18,213 bases of DNA from positions 1-18,213 of the forward strand of contig DGPL01000012.1 in the NCBI GenBank assembly GCA_002390425.1, given 5' to 3'. Position 1 is the first letter of the stretch. Every line of letters starts with the position of its first letter. The DNA comes from Kordiimonadaceae bacterium UBA4441. Its GTDB lineage: Bacteria > Pseudomonadota > Alphaproteobacteria > Sphingomonadales > Emcibacteraceae. Under the pieces are notes generated by a model that searched no databases, was not told the DNA's origin, and saw only the letters and a program-made list of their open reading frames with translations. Positions 7,843 through 14,690 of the stretch are shown one piece after another. A program made the position numbers and the translations under genes.

Positions 7843-8328
7843 ATGAGACATAAATTTCGAAATTTAAAGTTAGACAGGATTGATCATGCGATTTTGGATA
7901 ACTTGCAAAATGACGGTAGAATAAGTAATTCTGACCTTGCTGATCGTGTCGGACTTTCACAGTCCGCATGTCTGCGCCGTGTAAAGTCACTTGAGGCTGA
8001 AGGCGTGATCGAAGGATATGCCGCCACTGTCAATCAAACGGCGGCGGACCTTCCTGATAATGTTTTTGTTCAGATTACCGTAGAAAAACAAACCAAAGAA
8101 CTTCTTACAGAATTTGAACGAATTGTGCGCGATTGTCCGCAAATTATGGAATGCTATCTCATGAGTGGCGATGCGGATTATATGCTGCGGGTTATTGTTT
8201 GCGATGCGTCCGATTATGAAAAGCTTCATATGGATGTGCTTACCGCCCTTCCCGGCGTCAGCCAGATTAAATCAAATTTTAGCTTACGCACAGTAACAAA
8301 GAAAAATGACATTCCCTTTAATTTATAA
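7843..8328 (+). CDS. Lrp/AsnC family transcriptional regulator, probable ald regulator
   Basis: DNA-binding regulator responsive to amino acids. The N-terminal AsnC helix-turn-helix reads LDRIDHAILDNLQNDGRISNS through DLADRVGLSQSACLRRVKSL to EGVIEGY, followed by a RAM/ligand domain (VFVQITVEKQT...YLMSGDADYMLRVIVCD...LPGVSQIKSNFSLRTV). From ATG 7843 the product is 161 residues, typical for the family; an upstream GTG at 7798 would add 15 residues crossing the palindrome and is less likely. The Shine-Dalgarno is weak. Divergence from ald suggests an AldR-like activator, but the effector is inferred from position only. Confidence 0.9.
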   Translation: MRHKFRNLKLDRIDHAILDNLQNDGRISNSDLADRVGLSQSACLRRVKSLEAEGVIEGYAATVNQTAADLPDNVFVQITVEKQTKELLTEFERIVRDCPQIMECYLMSGDADYMLRVIVCDASDYEKLHMDVLTALPGVSQIKSNFSLRTVTKKNDIPFNL

Positions 8329-8371
8329 TAGAGTTAATCTTATAATCCAGTTGTCTCAAACGGTAATTTAA

Positions 8372-9940
8372 ATGGAATCTTCAAATCGTAATCAAATATC
8401 ATGGCGTTTTTATTCTCTACTGATCATATTAATTATATTAGCCCCCCTGAATTTGATATTTAACAACGTTAATACACCCAGCAGTGTGCTCTTCCATTCT
8501 CTTATTGAAATACTATCAACTTCACTGGCGCTTTTTATTAATATTCTTGCTCTGGTCAGATATTATTCCAAAAAAGATGATATCATCCTCTTTATCGGCA
8601 CCGGCTTTTTAGGGACAGCTTTTTTTGAAGCCTTTCACGGCATCTCTGCACACATAACCTTAACGGCCTCTTCGGTAGACGAAATTATAATACAATTCCC
8701 TTGGAGCTGGCTTGCACCAAGATACTTTCTTTCAGCATTTCTCCTATTAAGCTATGTCGCTTGGCGGTACCAAAAGAAATTATTTAAATCAGAGCTGGAA
8801 AAAGAAAAGAATTATCTCGCGATTTCAATATTCCTAACAATCGCGACATTCTTATTTTTCACTTATGCACCCATTATGCCTGAACTCTATTCATTATCCG
8901 GGCTTGCGCGTCCCCTTGAAATTATCCCGGCCATTCTCTTTGCTGTCGCTTTGCTGGGATATTATTATAAGGGTCATTGGAAAACGAACACCTTTGAATA
9001 TTGTTTGGTTTTATCGCTACTTCTTAATTTTATTTGTCAATTTTTCTATATGCCATTTTCCGATGAGCTATTTGATTTAACGGCAAATATGGGTCATTAC
9101 CTTAAAATTTTAAGCTATATGGCTGTCATCGTTGGTCTGCTTATCAATTTACATCAGATCTACCAGCAAGCCGAAGCAGCGAACCGAACGAAATCAGACT
9201 TCTTAAATATTATGTCTCAGGAACTCAGAAATCCGTTAACCATTATACTGGGCTATACACCATTATTAAAAACACCTGAAAAAATGCCAAAAGTAAAAGC
9301 ATTGATCAATGCACTGGATAATAAGGAAATTACGAAAGCAGACTTCACAATCAAACTAGAAGGCGCTTTAGCAGAGCTTTCAAAATACACCCTTAAAATG
9401 GATGCAGCCGGTAAGAATCTTCTTGCTTTGATTAATGACATGCTTGATCTATCAAAAATTGAAGCCGGCATGATGACGGCAAGGGGGGCCCAGATCGATT
9501 TAGATCAGGCCATAAATAAAATATGTTCCCCTTACCTAAATGATGCGAGCAAAAAGGGACTTACTCTCAACATAAGAAAAAGCAATTATACAATTTTTGC
9601 CGAAGAAGAGAAATTTACCAAAATCATTTCGATCCTCATTGACAATGCCATTAAATATTCAAACAGCGGTCTCATTCAAATTAGCAGCGACCAATTAAGA
9701 AACATGATTGAAATATCCATATCTGATACGGGCATTGGCATTGAACCTACCGCCTTAAACATCATGATCGACCATTTTTCAAAACCAACCGTTGGCAGCA
9801 ATACATTTGCGGGCGATATGGGTTTAAGCCTTGCTTTGTGTCAGGCGTTAGTAGAACTCCACGGCGGCAACATCTCCGTCATAAGCGAACTCAACCGAGG
9901 CACCACCTTCACCATCACCCTTCCCGTTCCACCAGAATGA
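8372..9940 (+). CDS. Membrane histidine kinase-like protein lacking the H-box His
   Basis: A 522-residue protein. Residues 12-260 form about seven or eight membrane helices resembling a MASE3-type sensor (LFHSLIEILSTSLALF, FFEAFHGI, WSWLAPRYFLS). A HisKA-like region then starts at about 272, followed by an HATPase domain from about 395. The H-box reads MSQELRNPLT: the phospho-acceptor position 283 is Gln (CAG, 9218-9220). The N-box (IDNAIKYS), G1 (DTGIGI) and G2-like GDMGLSLAL are present. The DHp hairpin also carries extra residues before LLALINDMLDLSKIEAG. No response regulator is adjacent. It lies 43 bases after the Lrp-type gene and may be co-transcribed. It is probably a pseudokinase or a partner of another kinase. 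Confidence 0.88.
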   Translation: MESSNRNQISWRFYSLLIILIILAPLNLIFNNVNTPSSVLFHSLIEILSTSLALFINILALVRYYSKKDDIILFIGTGFLGTAFFEAFHGISAHITLTASSVDEIIIQFPWSWLAPRYFLSAFLLLSYVAWRYQKKLFKSELEKEKNYLAISIFLTIATFLFFTYAPIMPELYSLSGLARPLEIIPAILFAVALLGYYYKGHWKTNTFEYCLVLSLLLNFICQFFYMPFSDELFDLTANMGHYLKILSYMAVIVGLLINLHQIYQQAEAANRTKSDFLNIMSQELRNPLTIILGYTPLLKTPEKMPKVKALINALDNKEITKADFTIKLEGALAELSKYTLKMDAAGKNLLALINDMLDLSKIEAGMMTARGAQIDLDQAINKICSPYLNDASKKGLTLNIRKSNYTIFAEEEKFTKIISILIDNAIKYSNSGLIQISSDQLRNMIEISISDTGIGIEPTALNIMIDHFSKPTVGSNTFAGDMGLSLALCQALVELHGGNISVISELNRGTTFTITLPVPPE

Positions 9941-9951
9941 TGAAGCCTTAA

Positions 9952-10518
9952 TTAAAGGTCCCCACCTTCATCAACGTCACTTAAAATATCCGTGAAACTA
10001 ATTCTATTGGATGGGTCAATGTTTTCGACCGTGTCGCTTAATGTATGCTCCGTTGACCATCTGACATCATGAAATGGCGAAATGCGGGCGCGCCTACGGC
10101 GCTGGCCTACCATCCAATATCCGCCGTCTGTCGCGGGGCCAAATGAAATGTCACTGTCTTTTAAGACATCAAATGCATTTTCAATATGATACTTTTTAAT
10201 GGATGGAATATCACCACCAATAAGGACCAATGGTCCATCATTCACAGTATCAAAAACCCGCTGCATGCGTTGTCCCAGATCTCCGCCCTCTTGTGCGATG
10301 ATAGGATATCTATCATCGAAGAAAGTACCCTTATATCCATCAGGGGATACGCAAAGGACGGTGTTCCAATTTCCTTCACCGACACGTTTGATAAGTCCCG
10401 TCACGGTATTACGGTAAAATCGCCAAGCGTGAAATTGACCGATATCACGCGCCAAACGCGTTTTAACCCGCCCCATCTGCGGCGCTTTCACGAATATGAC
10501 CAAAGTTCCTTTTTGCAT
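9952..10518 (-). CDS. TIGR04282/DUF2064 glycosyltransferase-like protein
   Basis: GT-A-like nucleotidyl/glycosyl transferase fold of the DUF2064 (TIGR04282) family. Diagnostic segments are IFVKAPQMGRVKTRLARDIG near the N-terminus, LVLIGGDIPSIK in the middle, and FGPATDGGYWMVG followed by a W-S-T-E-H-TL segment. The start is ATG 10518 (MQKGTLVIF), one base after the stop of the upstream glycosyltransferase; the longer reading to 10584 would overlap that gene by 65 bases. Product of 188 residues. The family is named arsenosugar biosynthesis glycosyltransferase in annotations, but the real substrate here is unknown. It ends 11 bases from the convergent kinase-like gene. Confidence 0.88.
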   Translation of the reverse strand: MQKGTLVIFVKAPQMGRVKTRLARDIGQFHAWRFYRNTVTGLIKRVGEGNWNTVLCVSPDGYKGTFFDDRYPIIAQEGGDLGQRMQRVFDTVNDGPLVLIGGDIPSIKKYHIENAFDVLKDSDISFGPATDGGYWMVGQRRRRARISPFHDVRWSTEHTLSDTVENIDPSNRISFTDILSDVDEGGDL

Positions 10519-10519
10519 C

Positions 10520-11167
10520 TTAATAAATCTTCTTAATGGTTGCGGGATCAACACCGAGTTTATAAAGAAGCAAACAAAAGCCATTCCATATCATACGCAA
10601 TAGATAACCGTATTTATTATATTTCTCCGCTGATGTGATAACCTCATCTGATCCAACAATTAATCTCGCACGGCCAATGCGTTTAATGATATCCACGTCT
10701 TCCATCAATGGCATATCCTTATAACCGCCGATATCATCATAAAGATCCTTTGATATAAAAAGTCCCTGATCGCCGTAAGGAAGTGCAAAAGCAAAGCACC
10801 GAAACCGTACCCAATATTCAAGTAACCTTGGAAAAAAACCCTGATCATCAAACCTAAGTCTAAAGGTAAATGCCTTATCAGGATCATGATCAACATGTTT
10901 TGCCAAAACTTTCAACCAACTCTTAGGAAGCTGACTATCGCCATGCAGAAAGAATAACCACTCCCCACTGGCAAAATTGGCACCCGTCGCGAGTTGCAAC
11001 CCACGTCCCGGATTGCTGTTGATTAAATTCAATTCTTTAAATGAATATGTCTCTGGCCCCCCATTAACAATAATAACCCGCTCTCTAAGCTCTTGCGGGA
11101 TGCTCATCACCAATCGTTCAAGACGATCATCTATTTTTAAGGTGGGTATTATGATTGATAGTTTCAT
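10520..11167 (-). CDS. TIGR04283-type family 2 glycosyltransferase
   Basis: Cytoplasmic GT2-fold glycosyltransferase of 215 residues. MKLSIIIPTLKIDDRL opens the nucleotide-sugar fold, and VIIVNGG, GRGLQLATGANFASGEWLFFLHGDSQLP and LPYGDQGLFISKDLYDDIGGY with PLMEDVDIIKRI are the TIGR04283 signatures. The usual DADT metal motif is HGDS here. No long membrane anchor is present. It is directly followed by the TIGR04282 gene (1-nt gap), and the two families are commonly paired. No radical SAM or arsenic methyltransferase gene is in the window. ATG 11167 has only a weak ribosome site, and the gene is divergent from rnhB 44 bases away. Confidence 0.88.
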   Translation of the reverse strand: MKLSIIIPTLKIDDRLERLVMSIPQELRERVIIVNGGPETYSFKELNLINSNPGRGLQLATGANFASGEWLFFLHGDSQLPKSWLKVLAKHVDHDPDKAFTFRLRFDDQGFFPRLLEYWVRFRCFAFALPYGDQGLFISKDLYDDIGGYKDMPLMEDVDIIKRIGRARLIVGSDEVITSAEKYNKYGYLLRMIWNGFCLLLYKLGVDPATIKKIY

Positions 11168-11199
11168 AATTTGGACTTTATAAACTATTTCACCAAGAT

Positions 11200-11205
11200 T
11201 ATAGT
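11200..11205 (+). promoter_or_regulatory. Candidate -10 element immediately upstream of rnhB
   Basis: TATAGT ends six bases before the rnhB ATG, so transcription would begin at or within a base or two of the start codon. The -35 region is poor. Combined with the absence of any Shine-Dalgarno this suggests a leaderless mRNA. Confidence 0.35.
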
Positions 11206-11211
11206 CCCTTT

Positions 11212-11856
11212 ATGAAAAAAACCACTGATTTGAAAATACCTACCTATGATATTGAACGTTCATTAGGCGCACCAGACGCAATTATTTGCGGTGTTGATGA
11301 GGTGGGGCGTGGCCCCCTTGCCGGCCCGGTGGTTACGGCTGCCGTCATCCTTGATCCTGGAAATATTCCCCACAGCTTAAACGATTCAAAAAAGTTGAGT
11401 GCTAAAAAACGTGCCCTTATTTCAAAAGAGATACTCGCCACCGCAGAATGCGCTTTCGGTGAGGCAAGTTTAGAAGAGATTGATGAGCTTAATATCCTGC
11501 ATGCAACCATGCTCGCGATGCAGCGCGCGGTCGCAAATTTACCCCGAAAAGTAGATCATATTCTGGTAGATGGAAACCGACTTCCCCAATTCGACGCACC
11601 CGCGTCGGCCATCATAAAAGGGGACCAAAAGTCCGTTTCAATCGCGGCAGCATCGATAATTGCCAAAGAAAAACGCGATTTATTAATGAAAAAATTGCAT
11701 GAAATGCATCCAGAATATGGTTGGAATCAAAATTCTGGATATGGTACCAAGATGCATATGGAAGCACTAAATCTAGTGGGTCCGAGTCGTTTTCACCGAA
11801 AGTCATTTGCGCCAATTCGTAACCTAATGGCTCAACAACACCCCTTAAATGACTGA
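11212..11856 (+). CDS. rnhB: Ribonuclease HII
   Basis: Endonuclease that cuts RNA in RNA-DNA hybrids and initiates removal of misincorporated ribonucleotides. The 214-residue protein has the four acidic metal ligands: Asp29 and Glu30 in GVDEVGRGPLAGPVV, Asp120 in ILVDGNRLP and Asp138 in IIKGDQKS. It also has SIAAASIIAKEKRD and the HPEYGWNQNSGYGT and FHRKSFAP segments near the C-terminus. ATG 11212 gives a normal N-terminus but no Shine-Dalgarno precedes it. It lies 93 bases upstream of ccrM; rnhB-ccrM adjacency occurs in other alphaproteobacteria. Its TGA stop overlaps the first GANTC site of the ccrM control region. Confidence 0.96.
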   Translation: MKKTTDLKIPTYDIERSLGAPDAIICGVDEVGRGPLAGPVVTAAVILDPGNIPHSLNDSKKLSAKKRALISKEILATAECAFGEASLEEIDELNILHATMLAMQRAVANLPRKVDHILVDGNRLPQFDAPASAIIKGDQKSVSIAAASIIAKEKRDLLMKKLHEMHPEYGWNQNSGYGTKMHMEALNLVGPSRFHRKSFAPIRNLMAQQHPLND

Positions 11857-11905
11857 TTCCACATAAAAAAATGCTTGACGTGATTCGCCAAATGACTCAT
11901 GATTC
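11855..11905 (+). promoter_or_regulatory. ccrM promoter with four GANTC sites
   Basis: TTGACG (11875-11880) and CATGAT (11898-11903) are spaced 17 bases apart, about 46 bases before the ccrM ATG. GANTC sites lie at 11855-11859 (GATTC), 11882-11886 (GATTC), 11894-11898 (GACTC) and 11901-11905 (GATTC). Two of them touch or overlap the -10. Four in 51 bases is far above the roughly one per 256 expected. Methylation by the gene's own product could modulate the promoter. Confidence 0.6.
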
Positions 11906-11949
11906 CTGTCATAACCACTTTCTAATAATAAAAACAAGAAGCGAATGGC

Positions 11950-13065
11950 ATGACAAAAACAAAAAGAAAAACGGCTGGGAAAAAGAACTATACCGAATTA
12001 CCCATTGATACGATCCTTAAGGGTGATTGTATTGAACTGATGAACAGCTTACCTGAGAAATCAGTGGACGTAATCTTTGCTGATCCTCCCTATAATATGC
12101 AACTTAAAGGCGAACTTCATCGTCCGGATAATTCACACGTCGACGCTGTAAATGACGAGTGGGATCAATTCGCCGGCTTTGATGTTTATGACAAATTCAC
12201 ACGTGAATGGCTAACGGCTGCCAGACGTGTTCTTAAAGACAGCGGTACAATTTGGGTGATCGGCTCATACCATAACATTTACCGCGTTGGTTCCATCCTT
12301 CAAGATATTGGATATTGGGTGCTAAATGACATTGTTTGGCGTAAAACCAACCCAATGCCTAATTTTCGCGGCACGCGCTTTACCAATGCCCATGAAACGC
12401 TTCTTTGGTGCAATAAGGGCGAAGGATTTAATAAATACACCTTTAACTACGAAGCCATGAAAGCCTTTAACGACGATGTTCAAATGCGTTCTGATTGGAC
12501 GTTGCCAATTTGCTCAGGAAAAGAACGTCTTAAGGTAAACGGCCATAAAGGCCATAGCACTCAAAAACCAGAAGCACTTCTTTACCGCGTTCTTCTGTCA
12601 TCGACCAATAAAGGCGACGTTGTCCTTGACCCCTTCTTCGGCAGCGGCACAACGGGCGCCGTTGCAAAACGCATTGGTCGTCATTTCATCGGCTGTGAAC
12701 GCGAAGATAAATATATCTCGCTTGCCACCGACCGCATTAACGCTATAGAGCCGCTTGGCGATGAAGAACTCGAAGTAACACCCGCAAAACGTTCGCTACC
12801 ACGTGTCGCTTTTGGAACTCTGATTGATAACGGCATGATTAAGCCTGGAACAATGCTTTATGGACCAAACAAACGTCACATGGCAAAGGTACGTGCCGAC
12901 GGCACACTAATCAGCGCCGATAATAAAGGATCCATCCATCAGGTCGGCGCTAAAGTACAAGGCGCACCAAGCTGCAATGGCTGGACATACTGGAACATCG
13001 AAGTAAACGACAATCTCGTTTCCATCGATAACCTCCGCGCAGAAGTCCGCGCCCTAATGAATTAA
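11950..13065 (+). CDS. ccrM: CcrM-type adenine DNA methyltransferase (GANTC)
   Basis: Solitary beta-class N6-adenine methyltransferase that modifies GANTC sites and belongs to the alphaproteobacterial cell-cycle circuit. At 371 residues it has the usual CcrM length. DPPYN at 45-49 (catalytic, after VDVIFA) precedes the AdoMet motif DPFFGSGTTG at 227-236, the beta-class order. GHSTQKPEALLYRVL and NFRGTRFTNAHETLLW are also characteristic. The last 100 residues, from about RVAFGTLIDNGMI to GWTYWNIE, are the RAMA domain needed for CcrM function. No restriction endonuclease gene is adjacent. ATG 11950 follows a weak AAGAAG ribosome site. Transcription is ended by the hairpin at 13152. Confidence 0.96.
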   Translation: MTKTKRKTAGKKNYTELPIDTILKGDCIELMNSLPEKSVDVIFADPPYNMQLKGELHRPDNSHVDAVNDEWDQFAGFDVYDKFTREWLTAARRVLKDSGTIWVIGSYHNIYRVGSILQDIGYWVLNDIVWRKTNPMPNFRGTRFTNAHETLLWCNKGEGFNKYTFNYEAMKAFNDDVQMRSDWTLPICSGKERLKVNGHKGHSTQKPEALLYRVLLSSTNKGDVVLDPFFGSGTTGAVAKRIGRHFIGCEREDKYISLATDRINAIEPLGDEELEVTPAKRSLPRVAFGTLIDNGMIKPGTMLYGPNKRHMAKVRADGTLISADNKGSIHQVGAKVQGAPSCNGWTYWNIEVNDNLVSIDNLRAEVRALMN

Positions 13066-13151
13066 AAAGATAATGAGTAAGTAATCGTACAGGAATAATA
13101 AAAAAACATATATTATCTTCCCCGATAATATAAACTGGGAACAAATGTTTC

Positions 13152-13187
13152 AAACCCGCTAAAGTCTTCTTTAGCGGGTTTTTTATT
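13152..13187 (+). terminator. Strong rho-independent terminator after ccrM
   Basis: A perfect 13-bp stem AAACCCGCTAAAG / CTTTAGCGGGTTT with a TCTT loop is followed by TTTTATTT, about 90 bases past the ccrM stop. On the opposite strand the stem is followed by TTTGAAAC, so its action on the convergent kinase transcript would be weaker. Confidence 0.93.
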
Positions 13188-14491
13188 TACATTTCATTGA
13201 TAATAGGAAAATGCATTTTAAAGGTTGTGCCTTTACCTTGCTCTGAACACACGACGATTTTCGCGTTTAGGCGGTCGATTAATTGTTGAACAATAATCAA
13301 ACCAAACCCCGTACCTTCCGCTTTTGAAATAAAATGCGTTTTAACAGGAATGCTGGTTTTATTGATTTTTTGAATAATTTCAGAAGAAATCCCCTTGCCA
13401 TTATCTTGAATGCTGATTTCAATATTTTCAGCAACCCGCTTCGCGGACAAATCAATGATGCCTTTTTCCGGTGTATATTTTTGTGCGTTTGATAACAGGT
13501 TATATATAATTTGTTTAAATAGACGTTGGCCCGTATCAAATAAAAGTGCTTCATCATCGAAATGTAAATTGACCTGCTGCTGCTTATCCATGGAAATCGG
13601 GTTTAATTCATCAACATAGTTTTGCAGTAGTTCACAAACATCAACCCTCTCAATAGAAACGGCAATACCACCGGCTTCTAATTTATTTTGATCCAAAATA
13701 TCATTAACAAGCGATAGTAAATAATTACCCCCAGAATTCATATATTCCGCATATTCATGAACTTTTTCCCGGGTTAGCGTTTTATCATCCATTGTTTTAA
13801 GCATATCCGAAAAACCAATAATCGCATTCAGTGGCGTTCTAAGCTCATGGCTCATATGTCCAAAAAATACTGATTTAACATCAAGCGCTCTGTTGAGTTC
13901 CTCAACTTGATTTGCAATTTTTTGCTGAGCATAAAAAACATTCTGACGTTGTATATCCATAGTATATGAAACAATCGCGCTCATAAACATGACTGAAAGG
14001 AGCGCGATTACAAATACATTGGGGGCAATTTCACCAATATTGGTGGCGAAAAAAAAGAATACCCCATTAGCAATTATAAGAAGTAATTGATATTTGAGGC
14101 GTTCAACAAACAAAAAGGCAATCATTAAATGCGCCACCGCCATGGCGGTAATGCCTCCGCTCGAAGATAAACCCAAATAGCTTAAGGCGTCAGAAAATAA
14201 ATAAGCAAATATTATGGCTGCCCAAACAGTTACTCTTTGAATCTTAATACTGTCTTGGAATATTTTAAAGATAATCCAAATACATAAAAACGTTATAAAA
14301 AAGACGATCGATATATTATCGGAATTAAAAATATGATTATATTTGACTAATGGGCTTGGGCCAGAAGTATCCGTTAAGATCAACAGACAAACAATGCAAA
14401 CAGCAAGCGCGAATTTACTAAGATTCCCAACATTTAGTTCACGAGCATACTCGATATAATGATTTGTAGTACTCTTTACTTCTGACAACAC
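13187..14491 (-). CDS. Membrane sensor histidine kinase
   Basis: Hybrid-free two-component sensor kinase. Five or six hydrophobic helices cover about the first 180 residues, with no recognisable extracellular domain, then a coiled-coil linker (QQKIANQVEELNRALDVKS). The HisKA H-box is canonical (HMSHELRTPLNAIIGFSDML). The HATPase shows an N-box (NLLSNAQKYTP), G1 (DNGKGIS) and G2 (EGTGFGLIIVQQL). HELRTPLNAIIGFS resembles PdhS/DivJ/PleC kinases of alphaproteobacteria, but this alone does not assign a role. The start is uncertain: GTG 14491 or TTG 14488 follow AAAGGG, while the frame stays open to TTG 14524 without a good ribosome site. No cognate regulator gene is adjacent. Confidence 0.92.
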   Translation of the reverse strand: MLSEVKSTTNHYIEYARELNVGNLSKFALAVCIVCLLILTDTSGPSPLVKYNHIFNSDNISIVFFITFLCIWIIFKIFQDSIKIQRVTVWAAIIFAYLFSDALSYLGLSSSGGITAMAVAHLMIAFLFVERLKYQLLLIIANGVFFFFATNIGEIAPNVFVIALLSVMFMSAIVSYTMDIQRQNVFYAQQKIANQVEELNRALDVKSVFFGHMSHELRTPLNAIIGFSDMLKTMDDKTLTREKVHEYAEYMNSGGNYLLSLVNDILDQNKLEAGGIAVSIERVDVCELLQNYVDELNPISMDKQQQVNLHFDDEALLFDTGQRLFKQIIYNLLSNAQKYTPEKGIIDLSAKRVAENIEISIQDNGKGISSEIIQKINKTSIPVKTHFISKAEGTGFGLIIVQQLIDRLNAKIVVCSEQGKGTTFKMHFPIINEM

Positions 14492-14625
14492 GATCCCTTT
14501 GCAAATGGAAATGCTATTCACCAAAAATATGTTACCATACTATCCCGCGATTTAAAACTGCATCACTAAACTTATGATATATGTAAATTATTTATAATCA
14601 CTTAGTATGATTGCAATTTAACTTG

Positions 14626-14653
14626 TTGCTTTTCTTTATACCCCCGCTATAGT
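14626..14653 (+). promoter_or_regulatory. Candidate promoter of the SulP gene
   Basis: TTGCTT (14626-14631) and TATAGT (14648-14653) are spaced 16 bases apart, giving a leader of about 30 bases before the ATG at 14691. The following sequence is GC-rich compared with the surroundings. Confidence 0.55.
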
Positions 14654-14690
14654 GCGCGGCTTGAATTCAAACCTTTATTAAGGACGCATT

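Noticed and set aside
11950..13065. Restriction-modification system
   Set aside because: The methyltransferase has the CcrM length and RAMA domain, and no endonuclease gene is adjacent. It is a solitary regulatory methylase.
13152..13181. Hairpin as a bidirectional terminator
   Set aside because: On the minus strand the stem is followed by TTTGAAAC rather than a T-run, so I assign it to ccrM only.
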